A stretch of DNA of 64,000 nucleotides from Gordonia insulae (GCF_003855095.1 NZ_CP033972.1:5580001-5644000); one strand, 5' to 3'; numbered from the stretch's first letter, positions 53,300 through 62,373 are shown. Made by a program: numbers and translations. The notes: generated by a model from the sequence alone, not told the origin.

Positions 53300-53953
53300 A
53301 TGACCGCCGACGCCGATCGCCTCGACCAGGCCGACGCCCGCGATGAATCGCGCCTGGTGGAACCCACGGTCTTGCGACCACACACATTCGCCTACGACAG
53401 TGCGGCACGGGCACGCCGCCTCGACGACCCCGTACAGCCCGATGCGACGCCCATCCTCGAACGATTGCAGCGCATGGCGATCGTTGCCCGTCGAGTCACC
53501 GACGAACTGTCGATCCCGGGTGAGGTGCTCATCGACGTCGACACCGACATCTGGCGCAGCGCCACAGCTCCGGGATACTTGAGGCTGTTCATCGCAGACC
53601 ACGGGAACGAGGGCACGATCGCGATCGTGCTGACCCGCTTCGTCATCGATCACGGAGTCGCCGTGCCGGATCTGATCGACCACGCCTTCGTCGAGGCCCG
53701 CAGCCTGCCCGACTGGCAGGAGGCGGAGGCCACTCGCGCCCAACCCGGATTCCGGACCGAGGGATCGTCCATGCAGACCGGCACCTACGTCGGCGACGAC
53801 CAGACCTGGTACTGCGCGATCCGCTACGCCGCGTACCGGCGGGGGAACGTCGCGTACTTGTTGCACGCCACCGGGACCGCCCCGGCTCGGGAGGGCGCGG
53901 CGTTCCGCCGATCGATCGCGGCCGCCGTGAGCTCTGTCCGCTTCGACGACTGA
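53300..53953 (+). CDS. conserved hypothetical protein
   Basis: A 217-residue soluble protein with a polar N terminus and a mixed alpha/beta body (EVLIDVDTDIWRSATAPGYLRLFIADHGNEGTIAIVLTRFVIDHGVAVPDLIDHAFVEA by pattern, near 73-130). It ends in a basic, serine-rich helix (FRRSIAAAVSSVRFDD). No signal peptide, membrane segment or known catalytic motif was recognised. The start ATG 53300 directly follows a purine-rich stretch. It is followed 13 bases later by another small gene on the same strand. Confidence 0.65.
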   Translation: MTADADRLDQADARDESRLVEPTVLRPHTFAYDSAARARRLDDPVQPDATPILERLQRMAIVARRVTDELSIPGEVLIDVDTDIWRSATAPGYLRLFIADHGNEGTIAIVLTRFVIDHGVAVPDLIDHAFVEARSLPDWQEAEATRAQPGFRTEGSSMQTGTYVGDDQTWYCAIRYAAYRRGNVAYLLHATGTAPAREGAAFRRSIAAAVSSVRFDD

Positions 53954-53966
53954 CAGGAGACGACAG

Positions 53967-54257
53967 ATGGTCAGCCGCGCCGACCGCGTCGACGATCTGG
54001 AGGCAGCGCTCGCCTCGGACGCGACCTTCGTCGACGACCCCGATGACCAGGGGTGGATGACCGCCCGATCGGGTGGCCAGAGTCTGTTCGTCCGCGTGGG
54101 CGATTTTCCGGACGAGGATCTGTGGTCGCTGTGGCTCGGTGACGGCAGGTGGATGGATTTCACTGTCCCGCCTGGCCGGTGGACGCTGCGGGTCCCGGGG
54201 CGGCGGTGGCCGGCCGGAGCTCGTCCCCGACTTCCGAAGAACGAGTTCCACGACTGA
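53967..54257 (+). CDS. small hypothetical protein
   Basis: A 96-residue protein rich in Trp and Asp (FVDDPDDQGWMTARS, DLWSLWLGDGRWMDFTV), with a basic proline-rich C terminus. ACAGGAGACGACAG precedes ATG 53967, a good ribosome-binding site. No domain recognised. It is probably co-transcribed with the gene 13 bases upstream. Confidence 0.6.
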   Translation: MVSRADRVDDLEAALASDATFVDDPDDQGWMTARSGGQSLFVRVGDFPDEDLWSLWLGDGRWMDFTVPPGRWTLRVPGRRWPAGARPRLPKNEFHD

Positions 54258-54318
54258 CATTCGCCTGCCGGGCTAGGCTCACCGGATAAAGGACGAGCCA
54301 TGAGACCGGGATGTGCGC

Positions 54319-55182
54319 ATGCCGACGGTGATCGCGACCATCAGCCTCAAGGGAGGCGTGGGCAAGACGACGCTGACCGCGGGTGTGGCGGAGTTCCTGT
54401 CCGGGGAGTTCGGCAAGCATGTCCTGCTCATCGACCTCGATGCGCAGACGAATCTCACCACCATGATGATCGGCGAGGATCGGTGGTTGCGGTGCAACGA
54501 CCAGGGCCACACCCTGGCGACGTTGTTCGGCGACGCGCTCGACGGGACGAACCTGTTCGATCTGCACAAGACGGTGCAGCGGGGCGTCTCACCGGTCCAT
54601 TCGGTCACCGGCGTCGATCTGCTCCCGTCCTCACTGGACCTGATCGAGCTGCAGGAGGAACTCAGTGCGCGGCGGGTGGCCGCCGATGACCATGCCGCGA
54701 TCGTGGACGTACTGCGTACCGGCGTCGCACCCATCGCCGGCGACTACGACTACATCCTGATCGACTGTCCGCCCAATGTGGGTCCGTTCAGTCTCAATGG
54801 ACTCGCGATGGCCGACGCGTACGTGATCCCCACCATCCCGGATGTGTTGTCCACCTACGCGATCCCGCACATCCAACGGCAGGTCGCCGACTTCGGTGCC
54901 GAGATCGGCCGCACGATCACCGAACTCGGTGTGGTCGTGACGAAGTTCCGCGCCGCATCGGCTCTGCATCAGGAGACGGTGCACCGATTGCGACGCGATC
55001 CGACGATTCAGAATGTGCTGCCCGCCTACCTTCACGAGGCCAACGTCATCGGTGCGGCAGCGGGATACACCGCCCACCCGAGCCTGTCTGCGAAGTACGG
55101 GCATCACGGTCACCACGAACAGTTCCGTAGGGTCGCGCAGTCGATCATGATCGAGGCCGAGGTGAAAGTGGGCCGCTCGTGA
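54319..55182 (+). CDS. orphan ParA-family ATPase
   Basis: The 287-residue ATPase has the deviant Walker A KGGVGKTT (residues 11-18), Walker A' LLIDLDAQTN near 43-52 and Walker B YILIDCPPNVG near 142-152. This is the MinD/ParA type that partitions DNA or positions large complexes through ATP-dependent dimerisation. No ParB-like partner or parS (GTTTCACGTGAAAC-like) site was seen nearby, and the chromosomal parAB pair is normally near the origin. It may position another cargo. ATG 54319 is preferred over GTG 54313. It is convergent with the alkU TetR gene, with no spacer between the stops. Confidence 0.9.
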   Translation: MPTVIATISLKGGVGKTTLTAGVAEFLSGEFGKHVLLIDLDAQTNLTTMMIGEDRWLRCNDQGHTLATLFGDALDGTNLFDLHKTVQRGVSPVHSVTGVDLLPSSLDLIELQEELSARRVAADDHAAIVDVLRTGVAPIAGDYDYILIDCPPNVGPFSLNGLAMADAYVIPTIPDVLSTYAIPHIQRQVADFGAEIGRTITELGVVVTKFRAASALHQETVHRLRRDPTIQNVLPAYLHEANVIGAAAGYTAHPSLSAKYGHHGHHEQFRRVAQSIMIEAEVKVGRS

Positions 55183-55800
55183 CTACGTGTCCGCCACGCC
55201 TGCTGCTTGTCGTGCCGCGATGATCGCGGGAGCCATCACGGCGCCGAGATCTGCTGAGACATCTCGATCATCCTCGGGCGGCATCGCGACGTAGCTCAAT
55301 GCCATGCGGGAGATTGCCCGGCCGATCCGCTCGGCGTCGGCGTGCGGTAGCGCGAGCCAGGACCCCGACAGGGTTCGCGCGAGCCCGACGGTCGCCGACG
55401 CGATCAGCGGCGCGGCGTCGGTGGTGATCAGCTTGAGCAGATCGGGTTTGGCCTCGCCGCTCAGCAGCGACCGGATGAGCGGATCCTCCGCGGCACTGCG
55501 GAAGAAGTCACCGAAGCCGTCCTGCAGGGCACGATGGACTTCGTGCTCGTTGCGCTCGATCGCGCCGGTCACGAGTGTGACGAACTCGTCCACCAGCCGG
55601 AGTGCATAGGCCTGCGCAAGACCGTTGCGGGAACCGAACTCGTTGTAGACCGTCTGCCGGCTGACCCCGGAGATCGATGCCACATCGGCCATGGTGACCG
55701 CCGCCCAGTCCTTCTCGTCGAGCAATTCGTGCAGCGCGTCGAGAACTGTGTTGCGCAACAGGGCCTTGCTGGCTTCGGCGAAGGTGGGCCGGGTACTCAC
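55183..55800 (-). CDS. alkU: TetR regulator of the alkane operon (AlkU type)
   Basis: This 205-residue protein has a helix-turn-helix at about 20-60 (ALHELLDEKDWAAVTMADVASISGVSRQTVYNEFGSRNGL by pattern). Position as last gene of an alkB-rubredoxin-rubredoxin-reductase operon matches AlkU of Gordonia and Rhodococcus. It likely represses the operon through the palindrome at 58705-58722 and is relieved by alkane metabolites such as fatty acids or acyl-CoAs; this is inferred. GTG start at 55800, 26 bases after the reductase stop. Confidence 0.92.
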   Translation of the reverse strand: MSTRPTFAEASKALLRNTVLDALHELLDEKDWAAVTMADVASISGVSRQTVYNEFGSRNGLAQAYALRLVDEFVTLVTGAIERNEHEVHRALQDGFGDFFRSAAEDPLIRSLLSGEAKPDLLKLITTDAAPLIASATVGLARTLSGSWLALPHADAERIGRAISRMALSYVAMPPEDDRDVSADLGAVMAPAIIAARQAAGVADT

Positions 55801-55826
55801 GTCCCAGAGCGTAGTCCGCAGCGTGA

Positions 55827-57008
55827 TCACGCGGTCACCGGTGTCCGCCCAGCCTCGCGTAGGGAGGTGGCCAGATCGGCGCGGAATGCCCGACCGGCAG
55901 CGGGCCGACCGATCGCCACCGCACCGACGGCCCGCGGCCCATCGCGCACCACGACGGTCGCGTCGCCCTCGGAGACCGATCCGTCCACGACGACGTCGTG
56001 GCCGTCGCCGGGTCGGCCGACGATCTGGAAGTTCGACCCGTACTGCACCGTCCACGCCAGCGGGACCTCGATGTACGGCCGTGCCGCCACGCCCGTGAGA
56101 TCGCTGAGCACCGAATCCGCCACCGCCTTGCCCTGGTCGGTGGCCGACAGCCAGTGCTCGGCCCGGCTCGGCTCGCCGGTGAGCGCATGCCGGATGGCCG
56201 CGACGTCACCGGCGGCATAGACGCCCGGAACGGAACTCCGGAGGAAATCGTCGACAACGATCCCCGTCTGACCGAGGTCGGCACCGAGCCGCCGGGCGAG
56301 GCCCGCATCGGGTTGCACGCCGATGGCCGCGACGACAGGTCCGGGGATATGCGTGCCGTCGCGCAGGGCGACGGTGTCGGGATCGGCGGTCACCACGCGG
56401 ACCCCGGTCCGCAGGGATACCCCGTGGGCGCGGTGCAGCGCGGCCAGGTGATCCGAGATCACTGGTGGCAGCGCCCGCGCCATCACACGGTCGGCGTACT
56501 CGCACACGGTGACGTCGAGTCCGGCGGCCGCCGCCGACGCGGCCAGTTCGAGGCCGATCAGGCCGGCGCCGATGATCGTCACCGCGTCCGATCCGCGCAG
56601 CAGGAGGCGAATCTGCTCCGCATCGGCGCGAGTGCGCAGCGTCGGGACGGAATCGTGCAGCCAACCCGGTCGGACCGGAACGGCACCGGTGGCGAGGATC
56701 AGCGCATCCCACCCCAGCGTGGTTCCGTCGTCGCACCGGATGACCCGCTCGTCGGCGTCGGCGTCGCAGACCGTGACCCCGGTGATCACGTCGATACCCT
56801 TGTCGACCCAGAAAGAACTCGGGCGCAACGTGATCCGATGTTCCCTCAGATCGGCGTGAAACAGATCCTTCGACAGGACCGTGCGCCGGTAGGGGAGATG
56901 GGGTTCGTCGCCGAGTACGGTGATCGTCCCGTCATACCCCTCGGCACGTAGCCGTTCGGCGGCGCTGATACCGGCGATCCCGGTGCCGACGATGACGATG
57001 CCGGTCAC
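55827..57008 (-). CDS. rubB: rubredoxin reductase of the alkane operon
   Basis: This 393-residue FAD/NADH-dependent reductase passes electrons to the rubredoxins and on to AlkB. The FAD site [16 protein letters not shown] lies near 5-20, the NADH site [14 protein letters not shown] near 145-158 and the second FAD loop [10 protein letters not shown] near 262-271. It belongs to the AlkT/RubB type. GTG 57008 is the start because it overlaps the stop of the upstream rubredoxin (GTGA, 57005-57008). It is fourth in the operon. Confidence 0.95.
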   Translation of the reverse strand: MTGIVIVGTGIAGISAAERLRAEGYDGTITVLGDEPHLPYRRTVLSKDLFHADLREHRITLRPSSFWVDKGIDVITGVTVCDADADERVIRCDDGTTLGWDALILATGAVPVRPGWLHDSVPTLRTRADAEQIRLLLRGSDAVTIIGAGLIGLELAASAAAAGLDVTVCEYADRVMARALPPVISDHLAALHRAHGVSLRTGVRVVTADPDTVALRDGTHIPGPVVAAIGVQPDAGLARRLGADLGQTGIVVDDFLRSSVPGVYAAGDVAAIRHALTGEPSRAEHWLSATDQGKAVADSVLSDLTGVAARPYIEVPLAWTVQYGSNFQIVGRPGDGHDVVVDGSVSEGDATVVVRDGPRAVGAVAIGRPAAGRAFRADLATSLREAGRTPVTA

Positions 57009-57184
57009 GACCGGGCCACCTCGATCATCTCGAAATCGGACTTGGCGGCGCCGCAGTCCGGGCAACTCCAGTCGTCGGGGATGTCATCCCAGCGGGTGCC
57101 GGGTCCGATGCCCTCGTCGGGCCAGCCCTGCTCCTCGTCGTACTCGAATCCGCATTGCAGGCAACGGAACAGTCGGAAATTCAT
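57005..57184 (-). CDS. rubA2: rubredoxin, AlkG2 type
   Basis: A 59-residue electron carrier with the iron ligands CLQCG (C8, C11) and CPDCG (C41, C44) and the rubredoxin core [20 protein letters not shown]. The CxxCG form with no insertion marks it as the AlkG2 type, the kind that can serve AlkB directly. The ATG at 57184 and the upstream gene's stop overlap as ATGA. It would be missed by size filters because it is only 59 residues long. Confidence 0.95.
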   Translation of the reverse strand: MNFRLFRCLQCGFEYDEEQGWPDEGIGPGTRWDDIPDDWSCPDCGAAKSDFEMIEVARS

Positions 57185-57390
57185 TTCTTCTCCTCGGTTG
57201 ATCTCTCCGTGATCGGTTCGGGCTCGAAGTCGACCTTGTCGCGGACCCCGCAGTCAGGACACGGCCAGTCGTCGGGGATGTCGGCCCAGCGTGTGCCGGC
57301 GGGAAACCCTTCTCGCGGTGCACCGACCGTCTCGTCGAATGCGTAGTCGCACACCGGGCAGCGGTGTCGTCGGGCGGTCGAGACGCTCAT
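57181..57390 (-). CDS. rubA1: rubredoxin, AlkG1-like
   Basis: A 69-residue rubredoxin directly after alkB. The iron ligands are CPVCD (C11, C14) and CPDCG (C44, C47), with the core [20 protein letters not shown]. The residue after the first CxxC is Asp rather than Gly, like the AlkG1 group, which often cannot replace AlkG2 in electron transfer. The acidic C-terminal tail is longer. It overlaps alkB and the second rubredoxin by ATGA on both sides. Confidence 0.93.
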   Translation of the reverse strand: MSVSTARRHRCPVCDYAFDETVGAPREGFPAGTRWADIPDDWPCPDCGVRDKVDFEPEPITERSTEEKK

Positions 57391-58667
57391 CCGGCAACCG
57401 TCCCCTTCTCGGCGGCGATCCGGGCGGCCTTGCGGGGTGCGACGTTCACCTTGCTGATGTCACCCTCGTAATGGTCGAGCACCCGATGGTCCATCACCTT
57501 GCGCCACACGGGCGGAAAGTAGGCGAGCGTGATCATGCTGGCGTATCCGCTCGGCAGGCTGGGCGCCTCGTCGAAGCTACGCAGTGTCTGATACCGCCGG
57601 GTCGGATTCGCGTGGTGATCGCTGTGTCGCTGGAGGTGGTACAGGAAGATGTTCGTGCAGATGTGGTCGGAGTTCCAGCTGTGCCGCGGGGAGCAGCGCT
57701 CGTACCGGCCGGACGCCGTGGTCTGGCGCAACAGCCCGTAGTGCTCGAGGTAGTTCACCGTCTCGAGCAGTGAGAAGCCGTAGACGGCCTGAATTGCCAT
57801 GAACGGAAGGATCTCCCAGCCGAACACCACGGCCAACACACCCCAGAGTGCGACCGACATTCCCCACGCGTTGATCACGTCGTTGCTGGGATGCCACACG
57901 GGTCGTTCCAGCCGTTGCATCCGCTTGGCCTCGAGTTCCCAGGCCGAGCGGAGGCTGCCGAAGACGCTGCGCGGGAGAAACATCCAGAAGTTCTCCCCGA
58001 AACGGGAGCTCGCGGGGTCCTCGGGAGTCGCGACGCGGACGTGGTGACCGCGGTTGTGCTCGATGTAGAAGTGGCCGTAGAACGTCTGCGCCAGGGTGAT
58101 CTTCGACAGCCAGCGTTCCAGCGAGTCCTTCTTGTGGCCGAGTTCGTGGGCGGTGTTGATACCGATCCCGCCCATGGCGCCGATCGTCAGCGCCACGCCG
58201 ATCTTGGAAACCAGGCCGAGCCCGCCGTCGATGCCGAGCCAGCTCAGATTGTCCGCCGTCCACAGATAACAGGCGAAGACCACGCTGGCGATCTGGAACG
58301 GGATGTAGGCGTAGGTGCAGTATCGGTAGTACTTGTCGTTCTCCAACTGCTCCATCAGTTCGTCCGGCGGATTCTCGCCGTCCGGGCCGAAGAAGACATC
58401 CAGCGTGGGTAGCAGGACGTAGATGAGGATCGGCCCGATCCACCACCACACCGGTGCGACGAGATCCCAGCCGAGCGCGGAGAACGCGGCCACGAACCCG
58501 GCCGCCAGGAACAGCGCCGTCGGCGGGATCAGTCCCAGCAGCCACAGGTGCCGCTTCTTGTCGCGCCACTGGACCGCGGGGTTCTCCGCCGGCGCTTGTT
58601 CTGTCCGTGCCAGGTCGGTCGGGGCTCTGTATGTCAGCGCCTTGTCGGGCGGGGCATCGTTGGGCAT
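57387..58667 (-). CDS. alkB: alkane 1-monooxygenase (integral-membrane diiron hydroxylase)
   Basis: The 426-residue membrane enzyme hydroxylates medium-chain n-alkanes (about C5-C16 in related enzymes) at the terminal carbon. Six hydrophobic helices and all histidine boxes are present: HELGH (174-178), EHNRGHH (203-209), LEHYG (308-312) and HSDHH (348-352). Electrons come from the rubredoxins encoded next. GGAGGAAG precedes ATG 58667. The promoter upstream holds a TATAGA -10-like sequence and a palindromic operator. Confidence 0.97.
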   Translation of the reverse strand: MPNDAPPDKALTYRAPTDLARTEQAPAENPAVQWRDKKRHLWLLGLIPPTALFLAAGFVAAFSALGWDLVAPVWWWIGPILIYVLLPTLDVFFGPDGENPPDELMEQLENDKYYRYCTYAYIPFQIASVVFACYLWTADNLSWLGIDGGLGLVSKIGVALTIGAMGGIGINTAHELGHKKDSLERWLSKITLAQTFYGHFYIEHNRGHHVRVATPEDPASSRFGENFWMFLPRSVFGSLRSAWELEAKRMQRLERPVWHPSNDVINAWGMSVALWGVLAVVFGWEILPFMAIQAVYGFSLLETVNYLEHYGLLRQTTASGRYERCSPRHSWNSDHICTNIFLYHLQRHSDHHANPTRRYQTLRSFDEAPSLPSGYASMITLAYFPPVWRKVMDHRVLDHYEGDISKVNVAPRKAARIAAEKGTVAG

Positions 58668-58704
58668 TTCGCTTCCTCCATGTGTGCGGGGTCACCAACA
58701 AACT

Positions 58705-58722
58705 TGACAATAGCTATTGGCA
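58705..58722. promoter_or_regulatory. palindromic AlkU-type operator upstream of alkB
   Basis: TGACAATAGCTATTGGCA contains the perfect palindrome CAATAGCTATTG (58708-58719), extended to TGn/nCA. A TATAGA -10-like hexamer (58732-58737, minus strand) lies just upstream, so the site overlaps the expected transcription start, 38-55 bases from the ATG. Binding by the operon's TetR protein is inferred. Confidence 0.65.
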
Positions 58723-58805
58723 CGTCCCGTGTCTATACACAGAGGAAGATTTGTAAAGCACGTCGGCTTCTGACCGATAATGTCCAGGCCGGGAGCTGTC
58801 TGACG

Positions 58806-60632
58806 TCAGAGATGCACGGGTTCGTCGATCGGTTTCGACGGATCGGCCGAGGTCGCGCTCACCGGCTGCGCGGCTGGTTCGCCACCCGTCGTCTGGGCCG
58901 TGGCGGCCGGTGCGGACTCCGTCGAGTCCGGTGCCGGTGTTCGTCGGCCCGATTTCCCTCCGGTGAACAGCGAGGCGATCGCGCCGATCACGCAGCACAC
59001 GATGGCGAAGGTGAACGCGGCGGACAGGCCGTCGGCGAACGGGTTGCTGATCAGATGGGGGAAGAAGTCCAGCCCGGTCAGCGTGTCCTGGTTGGCCTGC
59101 GGAAGGTTCGACAACTGTCCGCCGAGGAGTTGTTCGACCGGGTTGTAACCGAGGAACGCGGCGAACAGAACCGCGACGGCCGGTAGCTGTGCGATCTGGT
59201 CGGCCTGGACCGCCGGGACGCCGTTGGCGATCAGTCCGGCACCCATGGTGCTGGGCAGGTGTGCCGACAGTCCGCTGATCATCAGACTGAAGAAGAGGCC
59301 GATCGACAGCACCATCGCGGCGTTCTGGAACGTCGTCATCATGCCCGACCCCGAGCCCCGCGCGTCGACCGGCAGGCTGTTCATGACCTCGGCGCGGTTG
59401 GGCGAGGAGAACAGGCCCATACCGATGCCGTTGAGCAGCAAGACGAATGCGAAAATCGGGTAGGAGAAGTCGACGGGCATCGCGATGAGTGCGGCGAAGG
59501 TCCCCGCGGTGATCAGCATGCCGGTGGTGGTGAACCACTTGGTGCCCAACCGATCCGAGAGTGCGCCCGAGAGCGGTGCGATGAACAGGAAGCCGATCGT
59601 CATCGGGATCATGTAGATCGCCGACCACAGCGGCGTCTGCTCGAAGTTGTAGCCGTGCTGGGGAAGCCAGATGCCCTGCAACCAGATGATCAGGATGAAC
59701 TGCAGCCCGCCGCGACCGATCGAGGCCATCAGATTGGCGATGTTGCCGAAGGTGAACGAGCGGTTGGTGAACAGCTCGAGGTTGAACAGCGGACTGGGTA
59801 CGCGGGTCTCGATGAAGACGAAGGCGATCAGGATGATGCAGCCCCCGATGAGGCACGACAACACCATCGGGCTCGTCCAACCCATGCTGTGACCGCCGTA
59901 GGGCTGGATGCCGTAGGTGATGCCGACGAGTACGGCGATGAGTCCGACCGCGAAGGTGATGTTGCCCCACCAGTCCATCTGCGCACGACGACGAACTCCG
60001 GTGTCGCGCAGCTTGAGATACGCCCAGATTGTGCCGATCACGCCGAAGGGTACGGACACGAGGAAGATCAGATGCCAGTGGATCGGCGCGAGTACCCCGC
60101 CGACCAACAGGCCGAGGAACGAGCCGGCGATGGCCGCGACGCCGTTGATGCCGAGCGCGAGTCCGCGCTGGTTGGCCGGAAACGCGTCGGTCAGGATGGC
60201 CGAGGAGTTGGCCATCAGGAACGCGCCGCCGACGCCCTGGATGATCCGCCAGACGATCAGCCAGATGGCGGCCTCGGTGCCGTCGAACCAGGTGATCGCG
60301 AGGAACACCGAGGACACGGTGAAGATGGCGAAGCCCATGTTGTACATGCGCGCCCGGCCGAACATGTCACCGAGACGGCCGAAGCTCACCACCAGCACGG
60401 CGGTGACGACCAGGAAGCCCATCATCATCCACAACAGGTAGCTCGTGTTCTCCGGGAGCAGCGGGTTCAGGTGGATGCCGCGGAAGATGTCGGGGAGCGC
60501 GATCAGCACGATCGAGCTGTTGATCGTCGCGATCAGCATGCCGAGCGTCGTGTTGGACAACGCTATCCACTTGTAGTGCGGATCCGGCTCGGTGTCGGCC
60601 GCCACGGGTGCGGCGATGGTGGCGGGACTCAT
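58806..60632 (-). CDS. MFS transporter, DHA2 (14-TMS) drug-efflux type
   Basis: This 608-residue membrane protein has about 14 hydrophobic segments, MFS motif A-like GRLGDMFGRARMYNMG near 84-100 and TINSSIVLIALPDIF near 40-54 (motif D-like). An antiporter-style GSFLGLLVGGVLAP is near 168. The C-terminal 50 residues are a polar tail. ATG 60632 overlaps the MarR stop (ATGA, 60629-60632), so the pump is under the MarR protein. The likely role is proton-driven export of drugs, solvents or lipids. Confidence 0.9.
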   Translation of the reverse strand: MSPATIAAPVAADTEPDPHYKWIALSNTTLGMLIATINSSIVLIALPDIFRGIHLNPLLPENTSYLLWMMMGFLVVTAVLVVSFGRLGDMFGRARMYNMGFAIFTVSSVFLAITWFDGTEAAIWLIVWRIIQGVGGAFLMANSSAILTDAFPANQRGLALGINGVAAIAGSFLGLLVGGVLAPIHWHLIFLVSVPFGVIGTIWAYLKLRDTGVRRRAQMDWWGNITFAVGLIAVLVGITYGIQPYGGHSMGWTSPMVLSCLIGGCIILIAFVFIETRVPSPLFNLELFTNRSFTFGNIANLMASIGRGGLQFILIIWLQGIWLPQHGYNFEQTPLWSAIYMIPMTIGFLFIAPLSGALSDRLGTKWFTTTGMLITAGTFAALIAMPVDFSYPIFAFVLLLNGIGMGLFSSPNRAEVMNSLPVDARGSGSGMMTTFQNAAMVLSIGLFFSLMISGLSAHLPSTMGAGLIANGVPAVQADQIAQLPAVAVLFAAFLGYNPVEQLLGGQLSNLPQANQDTLTGLDFFPHLISNPFADGLSAAFTFAIVCCVIGAIASLFTGGKSGRRTPAPDSTESAPAATAQTTGGEPAAQPVSATSADPSKPIDEPVHL

Positions 60633-61111
60633 CGGAGTCCTTGCAGCTGGTCGTTGGTGCCGAGGGCCTCGGCCAGGATGGTCAATCCGCGACCGACCGT
60701 CGAGCGGTCGTCGTCGTCGAGGCCGTCGAGGGCCTCGGCGAGGAGTCGGGCCTTGTTGGTTCGCGCATTGGTGATCAGTTCCACCCCGGCGGGCGTGGGA
60801 CTCAGCAGTTTCGCGCGGCCGTCGTCGGGGTCGGTGGTGCGCTCGATGTAGCCGTTCTCCTCGAGTGACGCGACGATGCGCGACATCGTCGGGGCGGAGA
60901 CGGATTCGCGGTCGGCGAGCGCGGACAGCCGGATGGGTGCGTGATTGATGATCGTCCACAGTGCGGCGGCGACACCCGCGGTGAGATTGCCGTTACCGCC
61001 CCGGGTGCGCAAGGTGCGGGTGATCCGGGTCAGCAGGTGGTACAGCGTCGCGACGTCGGGGCTGTCGTCGAACTCCGTCGCAGGACGCGATGTCGCCGAG
61101 GGTGATGTCAC
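60629..61111 (-). CDS. MarR family transcriptional regulator
   Basis: This 160-residue winged helix-turn-helix protein has WTIINHAPIRLSALADRESVSAPTMSRIVASLEENGYIERTTDPDDGRAKLLSPT by pattern (about 52-107), including the DxR wing typical of MarR. The start is GTG 61111. It is co-transcribed with the efflux pump and preceded by two palindromes at 61156-61186, consistent with autorepression. Confidence 0.92.
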   Translation of the reverse strand: MTSPSATSRPATEFDDSPDVATLYHLLTRITRTLRTRGGNGNLTAGVAAALWTIINHAPIRLSALADRESVSAPTMSRIVASLEENGYIERTTDPDDGRAKLLSPTPAGVELITNARTNKARLLAEALDGLDDDDRSTVGRGLTILAEALGTNDQLQGLR

Positions 61112-61155
61112 GCGTTCGCCTTTCGTCGCCGGCGACCCGGGTAGTTAGTTGCCGT

Positions 61156-61186
61156 CTACTAAGTAGATTAGTTGCTTAGTGCTAAG
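61156..61186. promoter_or_regulatory. two palindromes upstream of the MarR/MFS operon
   Basis: CTACT-A-AGTAG (61156-61166) and CTTAG-TG-CTAAG (61175-61186) are near-perfect palindromes in an AT-rich patch 45-75 bases upstream of the marR start. Further TTAGT/CTTAG half-sites lie between and around them. This is a likely MarR operator cluster. Confidence 0.6.
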
Positions 61187-61359
61187 TAAGCGAATGGTAA
61201 AGAGCTGGTCCGGCCCGGATCCGGCGGTCCGCGCGGTCTCGTCTTCGCCACGAATGGGTCAGATGTCACCCCTGCTCGTGGGTACGGGCGTACCGTTCGA
61301 TCGGCGGGGGTGTCACTTCGAAGCGCGCGACGATCTCGCGCACACAGCTGGAGGAACAC

Positions 61360-61629
61360 ATGCTCGGACTGGGAATCATCGGCTGGATCATCATCGGCGG
61401 GCTGGCGGGGTGGGTCGCGAGCATGATCATGAAGACCAATGCGCAACAAGGCATCCTGCTCAACATCGTCGTCGGGATCGTGGGCGGGCTCATCGGCGGG
61501 TTCCTGCTCAGCCTGTTTGACGTCGACGTCAAGGGCTTTGGGCTGATCTTCAGCTTCATCACGTGTCTGGCCGGCGCATGTCTGTTGATCTGGATCGTCA
61601 GCATGGTGCGGGGCCGAACCAAGGTCTGA
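61360..61629 (+). CDS. GlsB/YeaQ/YmgE-family small membrane protein
   Basis: This 89-residue protein has three hydrophobic helices with glycine-rich GLGIIGWIIIGGLAGWVAS and NIVVGIVGGLIGGFLL segments, diagnostic of the YeaQ/YmgE (transglycosylase-associated) family, which is often stress-induced. GGAGGAACAC precedes ATG 61360. The molecular function is unknown. Confidence 0.88.
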   Translation: MLGLGIIGWIIIGGLAGWVASMIMKTNAQQGILLNIVVGIVGGLIGGFLLSLFDVDVKGFGLIFSFITCLAGACLLIWIVSMVRGRTKV

Positions 61630-61694
61630 CCGAGCCGGGTCGGCCGTCGGTACGTTGGATGGGGACACGTTCCACCAACCAGAGGAGTGCAGCG

Positions 61695-62342
61695 ATGGCC
61701 CAGGTGGCGATCATCGGCGGACACGGCAAGATCGCGCTGCGATTGGCGAAGATCCTGTCCGACCGCGGCGATCAGGTGACGTCGATCATCCGCAACGAAG
61801 CGCAGAGCGATGACGTCGAGGCGACCGGGGCGACCCCGCTCGTCGCCGATGTCGAGGCGCTCGACACCGCCGGACTCGCGTCCGTGCTCGCCGGCCAGGA
61901 TGCCGTGGTCTGGTCGGCCGGCGCCGGTGGCGGCAACCCGGACCGGACCTTCGCGGTGGACCGCGATGCCGCCATCCGGTCGATGGATGCCGCGGCCTCG
62001 GCCGGGGCGTCGCGGTATGTGATGGTCTCCTACTTCGGGGCAGGCACGGATCACGGCGTGCCCGAGGACAACTCGTTCTATCCGTATGCGCAGGCCAAGG
62101 GCGAGGCCGACGCCTACCTGCAGGGCACCGAGTTGCAGTGGACGATCCTGGGACCGAGCAAGCTCACCGACGGACCCGGCACCGGCCGGATCGCCGTGGG
62201 CGGCGACCGCGCGTCCGGAGACGAGGTGAGCCGCGACAATGTCGCGGGAGTCGCCGCGGCCGTTCTCGCCGATCCCGCGACGGTTCGTCGGACCATCGAG
62301 TTCAACGACGGCGAGACGCCGATCGCCGACGCCTTGTCGTGA
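61695..62342 (+). CDS. NAD(P)-binding atypical SDR (NmrA-like)
   Basis: This 215-residue protein has an N-terminal Rossmann motif (VAIIGGHGKIALRLAKIL, residues 3-20) with GGHGKIA in place of the usual GxxGxxG. Serial strands follow, including VMVSYFGAG and a YPYAQAKGEADAYL stretch with Tyr/Lys of the catalytic pair. It resembles NAD-dependent epimerase/dehydratase-like proteins that bind nucleotide without a clear activity. Start ATG 61695 has GAGGAG upstream. Confidence 0.85.
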   Translation: MAQVAIIGGHGKIALRLAKILSDRGDQVTSIIRNEAQSDDVEATGATPLVADVEALDTAGLASVLAGQDAVVWSAGAGGGNPDRTFAVDRDAAIRSMDAAASAGASRYVMVSYFGAGTDHGVPEDNSFYPYAQAKGEADAYLQGTELQWTILGPSKLTDGPGTGRIAVGGDRASGDEVSRDNVAGVAAAVLADPATVRRTIEFNDGETPIADALS

Positions 62343-62373
62343 CGGCGGGGCGGCTCTCCACGATGATGGCAGG

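Noticed and set aside
54319..55182. Chromosome partition locus at this ParA
   Set aside because: There is no ParB gene, no parS-like GTTTCACGTGAAAC, and no dnaA or gidB neighbours, so it is treated as an orphan ParA.
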